A DNA stretch of 64,000 nucleotides from CAWCVR01 sp963799105 (lineage in GTDB: Bacteria; Acidobacteriota; Terriglobia; Bryobacterales; Bryobacteraceae), in NCBI GenBank assembly GCA_963799105.1, contig CAWCVR010000016.1:124001-188000 (forward strand), in the 5' to 3' direction. The notes beneath the pieces are model-generated. The model was not told the origin of the DNA, did no database searches, and was given only the letters and a program-made list of their open reading frames with translations. A program made the position numbers and the translations under genes. Of this stretch, positions 36,618 through 45,094 are shown piece after piece. The number at the start of each line of letters is the position of its first letter. Within the stretch, counting starts at the first letter, position 1.

Positions 36618-38974
36618 TTTGCCTTAGCGGGTGGGTCGTTAGTCTTGGCAGCTTTGCCTTTAGTTTTGGCATCGTTGCCGTTAGTGTCCGGCGGCGGGGC
36701 ATTCGTGGTGGTTTGCTTGTCGGCGCCGGTTTGCGGCCCGTTGCCGGATGGAGGATGCGCCGAGCCGCTCTGGCCGGAGAAATCCAGATCGTCAACTTCA
36801 ACCAGGTCCACTGTCATGTCAATGCCTCCGAGCTTGGGAACGGCAGACATGGGTAAAGCCGAAGGTAGAACCCCGACCTGCTGCGACAAACCTCCCTCTC
36901 GAAGAGTATTCGTTAGACCGACAGGCTGTGAACGTGGCGGCGATGGCGGCGGGTTGTAGACCTGGGGCCCACGTTTCACGATTCCCTGATCGTACACAAC
37001 CGGTGCGGGTGGCGTTGCGTGGACGGAAAGTTCCGGCTGCGGCGTGATCTGTGCCGGGCGCTCGATGTCCTTGATCGCCGGCGGATTATAAGAAACACTG
37101 TACGAGAGGGAGGTCCGAGTGGACTCGGTGGATGTCATGGGGTCCATTGGATTGAAGGTACCGATCCGCGCGACGCCGCCGGTTCCGGCGATGAATTGCC
37201 CCGAGTTGGTGGTGAACGAGAACCGGCTCCGGGTGACGGGCGCGTCACGGAACGGGTCGAAATTGCGAGGCGGCCGCACGAGAGAGTCGTACCGATCCAA
37301 CTCCGCGGACGAGAAGCCCGCGTTGAGCGCGGCCGCCCGCCCACCCATCCATTCGCTCAGTGTCGATGTCGTCTGCTTGCGCGAGACTGCCTGGGACCAC
37401 TGGTCCGCGATCTGCGCCCGCGCGCCGGCTCCAACGGCGAACTGGAACAGCGGCATTGTCCATTCTCTTGCGGATTCCCTGGCCACCCTGACCAGTGTTT
37501 CAGTCCCCGAGGCCATGTCGGCATTTCGGAAAAGTGCGAGGCCGGCCCCGTACGCCAGTCCGTTGGAGATGCCATCCACTAAGTGGGTCATGTCGCTTAC
37601 AGTCCAGGGTGCGGTCACGGGACGTCCCATGCGCGACGCGCCGAGACTCACAAACTCCGCGGCGCCGGCACCAATCGACACACCGATGCCCGCACGCAAA
37701 GTGGCCGCATTGCCCAGGGTGTTCCACTGCTCTTTCAAGGCGGTGCTCGCGCCAGAGTATGCGGCATCCAGCAGTTTCGTTCGCTCCGTCTCGTCAGGCA
37801 GCCAACTTCCCCGTCCGATTTGGGACGCGGCCACAGCCGCAACATCCGAGACCGGAGTTGTGAACTCCAAGCCGCGGGCGAGGTTTTGCCTAACGTTCCA
37901 CCATTGCCGCACGCTCATGCCGCCGCCCAGGTCCGCTAGCTTACCGGCCGCTTCGCTGAGTCCCCAACCCGCGAAATAGGCGCTTTGTTCGAATGTGTGC
38001 GAGGCGAGGAAGTTGACGTTCCCGTGCGTCGATGCATCCATGTCGTGCGCGATTCCGCCAAGAAGGTTCAGCCCTTGACTGGCGGCGCCCCAGCCGAGAT
38101 GCGCGGATGGATTCTCCCGCATCAAATCCCTCGTTCCCCCGGCGATCGTACCCGCGGTGTCGAGACGGTTCGCAAGCGCGGTAAGGCCTCCCCCGGGACG
38201 CCCGGTCGAAGCGAGTGCCGCCGATGAGGTCCGCGTGGCGTTGACCGCGTCTAGAAGGGCTTGCACACTGTGGGTGCTATAGTTACCGGTCCACTGACCC
38301 GAAGCTGGCCGGACTGTTTCGAAAGTTAGCTGCCGGCCGTATTGATTGGCCAACGGTAATGCGGAAACAACGTCTCCTTTGGTTCGAAGGTTCCACAGAT
38401 CTTCCCGGGCAATAGTTGCCTGGTCGCCCCTGTGCCACGAGTCGATTCCATTCAGAGGAGCCGCGTTAAAGACGACGGCTTTGACTCCAGTTTCGAGATT
38501 CGCCTCTTGGGCGATGCCGCCGCCAAGCGAGTGTCCCGTGAAGGTCAGACTGAGATTCGGGTTCCGATCCTTCTCGGCGACTTGCTTCAGCGCAAAGTCC
38601 AGGCCGTCGCGGTATTGCGCCGTCGCCTCCGGACCAACGAGGCCCTGAGAAAGATCGGCGGCCGCTCCCGCAAGATCCTTGGTGCCGACGAATGCAACCA
38701 TACGCTCGATATTTCCGCCAGGAAGGTTGCGCTGCCACACGCCCACGTGCAAACCACTCGGGAAGTCTATTTGGGTCGGAATGCCCCAACCCTCCTGGCG
38801 TAGCGTTTCGACCAGTTGCTGATCGTTTCCGTAGGCTGCAATGCTCATCCTGCCCGCATCGTCGATGACCGGGTACATGTAGTCCGGAATTCGGGCGGCA
38901 GACTGCGCCGGCAGCGTCTGCGCCGTCAGAAGCAGCAGACTCACCGATGCCAGCCAACGCGTGCAGGATCTCAT
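36614..38974 (-). CDS. Exported class-3 lipase-like protein with long C-terminal region
   Basis: A 786-residue protein with a signal peptide (LLLLTAQTLPAQS). Residues about 30-260 form an alpha/beta hydrolase of the lipase class 3/DUF2974 type, with nucleophile Ser149 in LTFTGHSLGGG. Residues 270-590 are Ala/Gly-rich, with segments that could be amphipathic. The tail is Pro-rich and disordered, ending in a Lys-rich stretch. The architecture resembles secreted lipase effectors with a long processing or membrane-acting region, but no known secretion tag is visible. Second gene of the operon. Confidence 0.75.
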   Translation of the reverse strand: MRSCTRWLASVSLLLLTAQTLPAQSAARIPDYMYPVIDDAGRMSIAAYGNDQQLVETLRQEGWGIPTQIDFPSGLHVGVWQRNLPGGNIERMVAFVGTKDLAGAAADLSQGLVGPEATAQYRDGLDFALKQVAEKDRNPNLSLTFTGHSLGGGIAQEANLETGVKAVVFNAAPLNGIDSWHRGDQATIAREDLWNLRTKGDVVSALPLANQYGRQLTFETVRPASGQWTGNYSTHSVQALLDAVNATRTSSAALASTGRPGGGLTALANRLDTAGTIAGGTRDLMRENPSAHLGWGAASQGLNLLGGIAHDMDASTHGNVNFLASHTFEQSAYFAGWGLSEAAGKLADLGGGMSVRQWWNVRQNLARGLEFTTPVSDVAAVAASQIGRGSWLPDETERTKLLDAAYSGASTALKEQWNTLGNAATLRAGIGVSIGAGAAEFVSLGASRMGRPVTAPWTVSDMTHLVDGISNGLAYGAGLALFRNADMASGTETLVRVARESAREWTMPLFQFAVGAGARAQIADQWSQAVSRKQTTSTLSEWMGGRAAALNAGFSSAELDRYDSLVRPPRNFDPFRDAPVTRSRFSFTTNSGQFIAGTGGVARIGTFNPMDPMTSTESTRTSLSYSVSYNPPAIKDIERPAQITPQPELSVHATPPAPVVYDQGIVKRGPQVYNPPPSPPRSQPVGLTNTLREGGLSQQVGVLPSALPMSAVPKLGGIDMTVDLVEVDDLDFSGQSGSAHPPSGNGPQTGADKQTTTNAPPPDTNGNDAKTKGKAAKTNDPPAKAK

Positions 38975-38977
38975 CGC

Positions 38978-40309
38978 CTACTCTCCTTTCGGCGCAGGCC
39001 CACCCATTTTCAGGTCGTCGAGACTCTTGAGGTCGAAGTCCTTGAGGTCGAACGTGATTTGTACCTGGCGCCCGTCTACCTCGGTGTGCAACTCGGCTAC
39101 ATCGTCAACACTTTGAAAGAACGGCGTGCCATCGGGGCGCTTGGTGGGAAACACAAGCAGGACCGGATGAAAGGCGCGGAAGCTAGAGAACGCTTGCGCG
39201 ATGCGCTTTTCGTCGAAGACCATGTACGACGCGATCTTGTCGTCCAGGAACTGCGAGGGCAGAAGCTTATCGTCGCCGCTCCTTCCGTGGGTGAGATAGG
39301 TGGCGCTCTTGATCCGTTTGGCATCCCACAAGAACGGAGCTGCCGTGGCGTGGACGTCGAAGGTAGCCAGCAGCACAACGGCGTCCTGGTCCACGAATGG
39401 TTTCACCGGCTCCAGGTCCGTAAGCATCCCGCGTTTCAGATCGTGAGTCTTGAGGATTGCGGTCTGTTTCATCGAGGGCAGGAAGCGGGCGTGCGCATCG
39501 AAGCAGGCCTTGGTGAGCCAGAGGACATCCACTCCTCTCGACCTCGCCTGGTGACTTCTGACGATGAAGCTGTCGATCTCATTCAGGAAGTCTTTGGGTT
39601 GCCAGTCCGGCTTCTCGCGCCAGGAGCGATTCTTGGCCTCGCTCTTGCCTGTGATCGGGGAGCGGTCCGCATCCTTCTCGACCTTGGCTTCCATCTTATC
39701 GAGCTTGGTCTTTCCTTCCTTGCCTTTCAGCAAGCTCCCTATCTGGCGCGTTACCATCGCCGACACAAACCTGGCATTCTGCCTGGCCAGCTTATCGTTA
39801 GCGCCGCCGAAGTCGAAAGGGCCGCCGGGATTGAAGACATTGCATTCCCAGTCGCTCAACACGGGGCGGCTATCGCCGGCTCCGGCTCCGAGAATTCGCC
39901 CATTGACCCGCATCTGCCCCATACTGCCAAACCCGCCGATGAAATACCGGCCGGCGCGGCTGCCTCCGTTAAGGCCCAGGAGGTTTCCCTCAAGCACGTA
40001 ATCCGCATTCGATGGCGAATCCGCCGTGACCATGGAAACGGCGGAGAAGTACTTCTCCTTCTTAAGGTCCTTCTGGAACTGCTCCAAGAGAATCTGACGA
40101 GGCTTTTCCAGCGGGCCGGCGTTCGACCCGACGCCGCCTCCGCCGACTTCGAAAACGGCTACGCCGATCTTTCGGCCCGCGACGAAAGCATCCGCGTCGT
40201 ACACGTTCAGGATGCCGCAGCCGCGCATCTGAGCGTAAACATTGCAGGCACCACCAACGAGAGTGGCCAGAGCAAGGAACCTGCAGCCCAACCGTATCGA
40301 ATCAACCAT
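38978..40309 (-). CDS. Exported DUF4410-like protein, first gene of operon
   Basis: A 443-residue protein with a signal peptide (FLALATLVGGACNVYAQ). An N-terminal domain at about residues 45-175 has EQFQKDLKKEKYFSAVS and GQMRVNGRILGAG, similar to DUF4410-type proteins. About 200-240 is Lys-rich and coiled. A C-terminal domain (about 245-440) contains FDLKDFDLKSLDDLKM at its end. It leads the five-gene minus-strand operon and ends 3 bp before the lipase start. The promoter should lie in 40310-40380, where TATAAC occurs at 40335-40340. Confidence 0.65.
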   Translation of the reverse strand: MVDSIRLGCRFLALATLVGGACNVYAQMRGCGILNVYDADAFVAGRKIGVAVFEVGGGGVGSNAGPLEKPRQILLEQFQKDLKKEKYFSAVSMVTADSPSNADYVLEGNLLGLNGGSRAGRYFIGGFGSMGQMRVNGRILGAGAGDSRPVLSDWECNVFNPGGPFDFGGANDKLARQNARFVSAMVTRQIGSLLKGKEGKTKLDKMEAKVEKDADRSPITGKSEAKNRSWREKPDWQPKDFLNEIDSFIVRSHQARSRGVDVLWLTKACFDAHARFLPSMKQTAILKTHDLKRGMLTDLEPVKPFVDQDAVVLLATFDVHATAAPFLWDAKRIKSATYLTHGRSGDDKLLPSQFLDDKIASYMVFDEKRIAQAFSSFRAFHPVLLVFPTKRPDGTPFFQSVDDVAELHTEVDGRQVQITFDLKDFDLKSLDDLKMGGPAPKGE

Positions 40310-40382
40310 CAGCTCCTCCTACGCAGCATAAGAGTATAACTCATTACATTTGCGCTCATGGACAATTTCGTGGAGGTCCAGG

Positions 40383-40403
40383 ATGTTCGCGGATGGTTCG
40401 CGG
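40383..40403. repeat. Paired GTTCGCGG half-sites at right end of segment B
   Basis: ATGTTCGCGGATGGTTCGCGG contains two GTTCGCGG repeats. It resembles the 18-bp site found 119 bp from each tRNA core copy. It lies 203 bp to the left of att copy C and could be the opposite arm of the same element. Confidence 0.4.
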
Positions 40404-40605
40404 CCCCAAATGGTGCCTATGTGCGGCTTCTCAGCTATTCAATTTGCTCGCAAAGGCCGGATCGAATGCGCGACGCCAGCCGTTTTGGGGCCAGCCTGTC
40501 CTAAGTTTGCTTCTCGATTGAATCTAAAGCGCTTACTCTTAACGTGCGAACCAGGCGTAACGCCAGAGAATTCGGCGTGATCTTCGTAAAGCACTGATTT
40601 TGAAA

Positions 40606-40653
40606 TGGTGGCCAGGGACGGAATTGAACCGCCGACGCCAGCCTTTTCAGGGC
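40606..40653 (-). repeat. tRNA-Phe 3'-end copy C (putative att site)
   Basis: 48 bp identical to the 3' portion of tRNA-Phe (44928-44975). Boundary between segments B and C. The conserved site GTTCGCGTATTGTTCGCG follows at 40772-40789, 119 bp after the core. Confidence 0.85.
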
Positions 40654-40981
40654 CTCCTACCGAATTGGCCAAGTGGTCTGGAATCAGCGGATGCGATGGA
40701 TGGAAAGAAGCTTAAGGCGAAGACGATTCAGGATGGCGTGGGATGGTTTGGGCCATTTTGGGCTCCTCGACGTTCGCGTATTGTTCGCGTGCCATCCCGC
40801 CAGATCCAGACGGTAAACTCCGGCGAGGATGCTGCCGCTTTGTCTCCGTGGGCCAGAAGCTCCACGGACCCGCACTGCCGCTACGCCGGAGCAAAGACCC
40901 CTCGCTTGCAGCGGTTGGGCTCGGGGGAATGGACCGCCAGTGATGCAGCGGTGCGCGAAAAGCCGTATTGTAGTTCCAGAG

Positions 40982-41680
40982 ATGCCCATGACGTTTGAAC
41001 CTCGCCTGGACATTCTGCCCGAATCCCAGCGGCGGTTGTGGCCGGAGCTGGACGCCGTGCCATCGGACTTCGTGCTCTACGGCGGCACCGGCCTTGCACT
41101 TCAACTCGGCCATCGGGCTTCCGAAGACTTCGATTTCTTCTCGTCCTCGGGTTTCGATCCGGACCGCTTGCGCTCCCGGCTGCCGTTTTTCCGAGACTTG
41201 GATGCGGCGGATCCAGCCGCTTGGGTGCACCGCAAGCGAGATAATCTGGAGGCATTCGTGGACCGGGGCGGTGTAGTCAAAGTGGCATTCTTCGGCGGTT
41301 TGGACACACTACAACGCGTGGAAGACCCGCGCCGGGCGAACGGATCGCACGTGCTGGTTGCGGCGCCCGTTGACTTGGCGGGCATGAAGATGCGAGTCAT
41401 TCAAGTGCGAGGAAGTTGGAAGGATTACGTCGATATCCACGCTCTGGTGTCGCACGGAATCGACGTGCCCACGGGCTTGGCGGCGGCCAAAGCCATCGAC
41501 CGGAGTTTCGATCCGATCACGAGTATTCGGGCTTTGCAGTTTTATGGCGACGGGACGCTGAATCGCGTCCCAGCCACCATGCAGCGGGATCTAACCCGCT
41601 GGGCACAAACGGTTGACCTGAGCAAACTACCGGTCCTCCAGTCCAAGCGCGGTCTGAGTCCAGGAGGTCTGGAGAGATGA
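40982..41680 (+). CDS. AbiEii-like nucleotidyltransferase
   Basis: About 232 residues. FVLYGGTGLALQLGHRASEDFDFF is the nucleotidyltransferase signature of AbiEii/DUF1814 toxins (GGTALxL..HR.S.DIDLF). KMRVIQVRGSWKDYVDIHAL is the downstream lysine and catalytic-Asp region. Such toxins modify tRNA acceptor ends or similar targets. The start is at 40982 or 40988; further upstream the frame runs through repeat-derived sequence. It overlaps the following small gene by 4 bp. No AbiEi-type winged-helix antitoxin is present. Confidence 0.8.
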   Translation: MPMTFEPRLDILPESQRRLWPELDAVPSDFVLYGGTGLALQLGHRASEDFDFFSSSGFDPDRLRSRLPFFRDLDAADPAAWVHRKRDNLEAFVDRGGVVKVAFFGGLDTLQRVEDPRRANGSHVLVAAPVDLAGMKMRVIQVRGSWKDYVDIHALVSHGIDVPTGLAAAKAIDRSFDPITSIRALQFYGDGTLNRVPATMQRDLTRWAQTVDLSKLPVLQSKRGLSPGGLER

Positions 41681-42009
41681 CCCTAACGGCCCCATATTCA
41701 GCCGAATTGATTCGAGTGGCCAGGAAAGTGGTCTGGTACGACAGCCCGGAGGAAACGCTGGCCGATCTGCCAACATTTCTGACCCATCTGATGGTTTACG
41801 GCTCGTCGGCGGATCTCGCCGTGGTCGAGCGTTACGTGCCATTGGAAGAATTCAGGAGGGTGCTTGAAACCGCGCCGGCCGGGGTGTTTACCAAGGAAAG
41901 TTGGCAGCGATGGCACGAACGGTTTGGACTGCCAGTGCCGCCCCTGCCGCGGCGGCGGTTCCCGGACGGTTCGGTAGGTCCGGAAGCAGGAGACTTCCTC
42001 GGGCGGTAG
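41677..42009 (+). CDS. Small partner of AbiEii-like protein
   Basis: A 110-residue protein containing KVVWYDSPEETLADLPTF, LTHLMVYGSSADL and FTKESWQRWHERFGL. Proteins of this kind often sit next to AbiEii-type nucleotidyltransferases. They are probable antitoxins or accessory factors. The start overlaps the toxin stop (ATGA), implying translational coupling. The fold is predicted helical; I have no named family. Confidence 0.6.
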   Translation: MTLTAPYSAELIRVARKVVWYDSPEETLADLPTFLTHLMVYGSSADLAVVERYVPLEEFRRVLETAPAGVFTKESWQRWHERFGLPVPPLPRRRFPDGSVGPEAGDFLGR

Positions 42010-42305
42010 GGGGGCCGGGAGTCTCATTTTCGATCAGCCTGTTTGAAACGGGACAACTGTTTTGGCAACCGGACAGTTCGTTGGTCACCGGATGTACTGC
42101 TTACCCAAGATGCCGGAGAGCGCCGACACCGGCCGCGCCCTTCTGGCCAGCCTCAACCAAGCCGTTGCGTGCGCCAGGAGCGAGCGCGTTCCGAGCATCC
42201 GCGTCACCTACGTCCACGTGGATCACCCGGCCCCGACCTCGGACCTCAGGAGCCCAGCCTCGATCATCGGACTTCACGCGGACTCTGGCGATGTTGAAGC
42301 CCCCC

Positions 42306-42339
42306 TTGACGTATGCACATAACGTGCGTACACTATACT
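42306..42339 (+). promoter_or_regulatory. Promoter and operator of BrnT/BrnA
   Basis: TTGACG (42306-42311), a 17-bp spacer and TACACT (42329-42334). The imperfect palindrome GTATGCACATAACGTGCGTAC (21 bp, 42311-42331) fills the spacer. TATACT at 42334-42339 is an alternative -10. The GTG start at 42341 follows almost immediately, so translation may be nearly leaderless. Autorepression by BrnA is likely. Confidence 0.6.
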
Positions 42340-42340
42340 C

Positions 42341-42619
42341 GTGAGCTTCGAATGGGACGAAGCGAGCAAAGCCGGGATCAACTTCCGCAAGCACGGCGTC
42401 AGGATGCCCGAGGCAATTCCGGTTTTTGACGATCCCTACGCCGTCACGATCGCGGATGAGGAGTCCGATCCCGGCGAGCGGCGATTCGTCACGCTCGGCA
42501 TGGGAGCGGCAGGCCGCGTGCTCGTCGTTGTATATACATGGCGTGGTGAGAACATTCGGATTATTTCCGCGCGCCCTGCCGAAGGGGACGAGCGCGAGGA
42601 GTGCGAGGCCGAACGATGA
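42341..42619 (+). CDS. brnT: BrnT toxin
   Basis: A 92-residue RelE-fold RNase. FEWDEASKAGINFRKHGVRMPEAIPVFDDPYAVTI is the canonical BrnT N-terminus. RRFVTLGMGAAGRVLVVVYTWRGENIRIISARPAEGDEREECE contains the catalytic Arg/His-type segment IRIISARPA. GTG start at 42341. The stop overlaps the brnA start. Lies in island segment C. Confidence 0.9.
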   Translation: MSFEWDEASKAGINFRKHGVRMPEAIPVFDDPYAVTIADEESDPGERRFVTLGMGAAGRVLVVVYTWRGENIRIISARPAEGDEREECEAER

Positions 42620-42885
42620 AAGAACGATACGATTTCAGCAAAGGCAAGCGGGGCAGAGTCCTTCCGCAGGAACCTGAGCCCGAGGGCAAGACCCGGATCA
42701 CGATCCGACTCGACCAGGATATCGTGGATCGCTTCTTTCAAATGGCGGAAGCGTCCGGCGGCGCTACTGGCTATCAGACCCTCATGAACGCAGCGCTTCG
42801 GGAGTACCTCGACGGGAAAGCGCCGAGATTCGAGGAGACGCTGCGACGCATTATCCGCGAGGAACTGAAGTCGAGCGCGGCGTAA
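42616..42885 (+). CDS. brnA: BrnA antitoxin
   Basis: About 89 residues. KTRITIRLDQDIVDRFFQMAEASGGATGYQTLMNAALREYLDG is the BrnA ribbon-helix-helix signature. ATG at 42616 forms ATGA with the toxin stop. It neutralises BrnT and, with it, represses the promoter at 42306. Confidence 0.88.
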   Translation: MKERYDFSKGKRGRVLPQEPEPEGKTRITIRLDQDIVDRFFQMAEASGGATGYQTLMNAALREYLDGKAPRFEETLRRIIREELKSSAA

Positions 42886-43199
42886 TCCGGGTCCAGCTAC
42901 AGCTTGGATGCCGGCCTCTTCCCATTTACTGAAAGCCGTCGCCCACATTCCGGTGCGTTGGTTTACTTTTCCGCTTCGAATCCGTTCTTTCCGGAATTGG
43001 ACAAGAAGGCGCTCAATCCCGCCGCAGCCCTCGGAACCGCCCGGACCTCCCGCGGAATCGGCAATGGAGCCTGCACCACCTCAGAGTTCATTGGGCGACA
43101 GGAACGTGTCAAGTGCTGCGTCCGGCCCGGCGACCGCGTGTTCGAGCACCAAACACATTTGATTGCGCTGCGCTCAAAGATTGGGCGAAGCAATAAGGC
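42886..43199. other. Stretch with no recognised gene
   Basis: About 310 bp between brnA and the convergent 43200 gene. Short frames exist on both strands, but none has start, ribosome site and protein-like content. Confidence 0.45.
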
Positions 43200-43793
43200 T
43201 CACGGAATCGTGGTTTGAAGCTCCCAGGAACCCTCTCCGTCATCTTTGGCGAAGCAGATCCAGCGAAGAAGGCACCTGGGCCATGCCCTGTGTTGTTTCC
43301 TCCGTCCCGGCCTCGCATTGATCTTGTACAGCGTCACCCTCTTGATGTTCTGTAGCTTTGCGCTCCCCACCGTAAGAGGGCAATCTTCAATCACCGCAGT
43401 GTAGGAATGCAGAAAAGCGGGCCAGCGCTTTGTCACAATGGTGCTTGGTAGATTGTATGCGGCCAGGACCCTTGCAAACTCATCCTTGAACTGGCGTAGG
43501 TTTACGATGTCAGCAATCGCCCTTTCAAGATCCGGTGGCAGAATCCCATTGGCGCAACTCAGAGTACAGGCTTGGTCAAATAGCTGCAAGATGCGCTGCG
43601 CTCCTGCCCTGCTCAACGTAGTGTGCAGTGCCCAATCGCAAAAGAAGCGGAGTGTAGGGTATTTGCCTAGCTCATCCTGTAGCTCCAGAAGCTTTCGAGT
43701 CTCCACCAAAATATAGACGATGCGAGACTCCGTTAGCGGACCTCTGCTCGACAGGTGATGAGTGAGCTTTTCTTCGATGGCCGTTCTGCCCAT
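43200..43793 (-). CDS. Uncharacterised island protein (helical)
   Basis: A 197-residue protein, mostly helical. Text such as IVYILVETRKLLELQDEL, LRFFCDWALHTTLSRAGAQRILQLFD and FKDEFARVLAAYNLP recalls small proteins repeatedly seen in mobile or defence regions, with HEPN-like character. I cannot name a family. The last 40 residues (INARPGRRKQHRAWPRCLL) look compositionally different and may be out of frame. Lies between BrnTA and a lipoprotein gene. Confidence 0.55.
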   Translation of the reverse strand: MGRTAIEEKLTHHLSSRGPLTESRIVYILVETRKLLELQDELGKYPTLRFFCDWALHTTLSRAGAQRILQLFDQACTLSCANGILPPDLERAIADIVNLRQFKDEFARVLAAYNLPSTIVTKRWPAFLHSYTAVIEDCPLTVGSAKLQNIKRVTLYKINARPGRRKQHRAWPRCLLRWICFAKDDGEGSWELQTTIP

Positions 43794-43869
43794 GTGACTT
43801 CACTGCCTCCATTGCCAGAAGCTGGGCCGTTTCGCTACTCCCCGGATGATGCGCCGAAAGGTGGCCCGC

Positions 43870-44439
43870 TCACTGTTTCCGGTCATCGGCCATGAATTCG
43901 TCTATCGCACTGGCAGCGTCGGGCCACTCGACCTCGCCCAAGCGTCCCTTCACGGCACCTGTTGGCGTTACGCCCTTCACTCCCTTCTGCAACGAACCCA
44001 GTTCTTCCCCGGTTTGACCGTCGTACAAACGGCGCTCTAGGTAATCCACCTCATACCTTGCAAAAAACTGATTCGCTGCCCTTGCGCTTCTCGTGGAAAG
44101 CATCGCCAGGGCACGAAGGTTAGGAGTGACACGAAGTTCAACGTAACAGCGGTTCGTCTTCGGATCGTAGTGCGAGAAGTGTTCTTGCGTGAAGGGGTAC
44201 GGAAGGTCGTCAGCCGTCGCGCCCTGAATCCCCGTAAGATCGTACTCGCCGTTTATCTTCTCGCCAAGTTCGGCGCACTTCGTCCTGAGATTGAAGACTT
44301 CAGTGGCCGTTGGTTTTTGGAATGCAGGTTCATCCGTGCCAACAGGCTTGGGTGTGGGCGGCCTCTGACAGCCGGAACACAGGATAAGCACAAACAGAAT
44401 CAACGGCACATCCACGAGCCCAGTAAGCGTGCGTCTCAT
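43870..44439 (-). CDS. Lipoprotein of unknown function
   Basis: About 189 residues. MRRTLTGLVDVPLILFVLILCSGC is a lipoprotein signal with the acylated Cys in ILCSGC. The mature part has CAELGEKINGEYDL, HYDPKTNRCYVELRV and YLERRLYDGQTGEELGSL, a pattern of small bacterial lipoproteins that I cannot assign. ATG 44439 fits the signal better than 44460. Confidence 0.65.
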   Translation of the reverse strand: MRRTLTGLVDVPLILFVLILCSGCQRPPTPKPVGTDEPAFQKPTATEVFNLRTKCAELGEKINGEYDLTGIQGATADDLPYPFTQEHFSHYDPKTNRCYVELRVTPNLRALAMLSTRSARAANQFFARYEVDYLERRLYDGQTGEELGSLQKGVKGVTPTGAVKGRLGEVEWPDAASAIDEFMADDRKQ

Positions 44440-44927
44440 CGGTTCTCTATTTCTTGTCACTCCCGTGAGAGACTCGGCAAAACCTCCACATCATTGGCAA
44501 ACTACCTTGTTTGGTCATCGGCCATTCGAGCGCCAATTTCCGTGTTAGCGGCGTTAAAGGAGTCAGGGCCGGACAAGAACATGCGATCATCGACCCAAGA
44601 GGACATGTAAAGGGCGACGCCAGCGCCTTGGATGCGGAGTTCCCCAGGTTCGTTCTGAGCCGTTTGAGTGCCGATGTGGGCTTGCTGCGGCCACTTTGGA
44701 AGGGACTGGGGTGACGACGACGATGGTTACGACGCTTACGGTGATTACGGCTGCGGAGCGATTCCGTGGTTGAACCGAGAATGGCAGGGCCGAAAGCTAC
44801 CCGCCCCGCCCGAAACCTGCTCCCAAAACACGCCCTCATTCCACGGAGGCAAATCCGATGACCCAAGAGTCTTGGAATGAAGCGCAATGAAACTGAGCTT
44901 TGGAGTGTCTGGAAACTATTGAAAGTA
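44440..44927. other. Gene-free stretch before tRNA-Phe
   Basis: About 490 bp immediately downstream of the tRNA 3' end. No gene is recognised; an open frame on the minus strand is Arg-rich and not protein-like. An integrase gene would be expected here in a young element and is absent. Confidence 0.5.
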
Positions 44928-45003
44928 TGGTGGCCAGGGACGGAATTGAACCGCCGACGCCAGCCTTTTCAGGGCTGCGCTCTACCAACTGAGCTACCTG
45001 GCC
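44928..45003 (-). tRNA. tRNA-Phe (GAA)
   Basis: 76 nt. The acceptor stem GGCCAGG pairs with CCTGGCC. The D-arm reads AGCTCAGTTGGTAGAGC, the anticodon loop CTGAAAA gives anticodon GAA, the T-arm contains GGTTCAATTCC, and the 3' CCA is encoded. All four helices close. Its 3' 48 bp are repeated at 40606, 29483 and 20102. Confidence 0.96.
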
Positions 45004-45094
45004 AGGGAGAAACCCCAGTGTAGCAACCCTCCCGCGCTCTCCGCAATACCAGTCCCGATCCCGCCCCGGCGCACCGCCGCGCACCCGCTCATGG

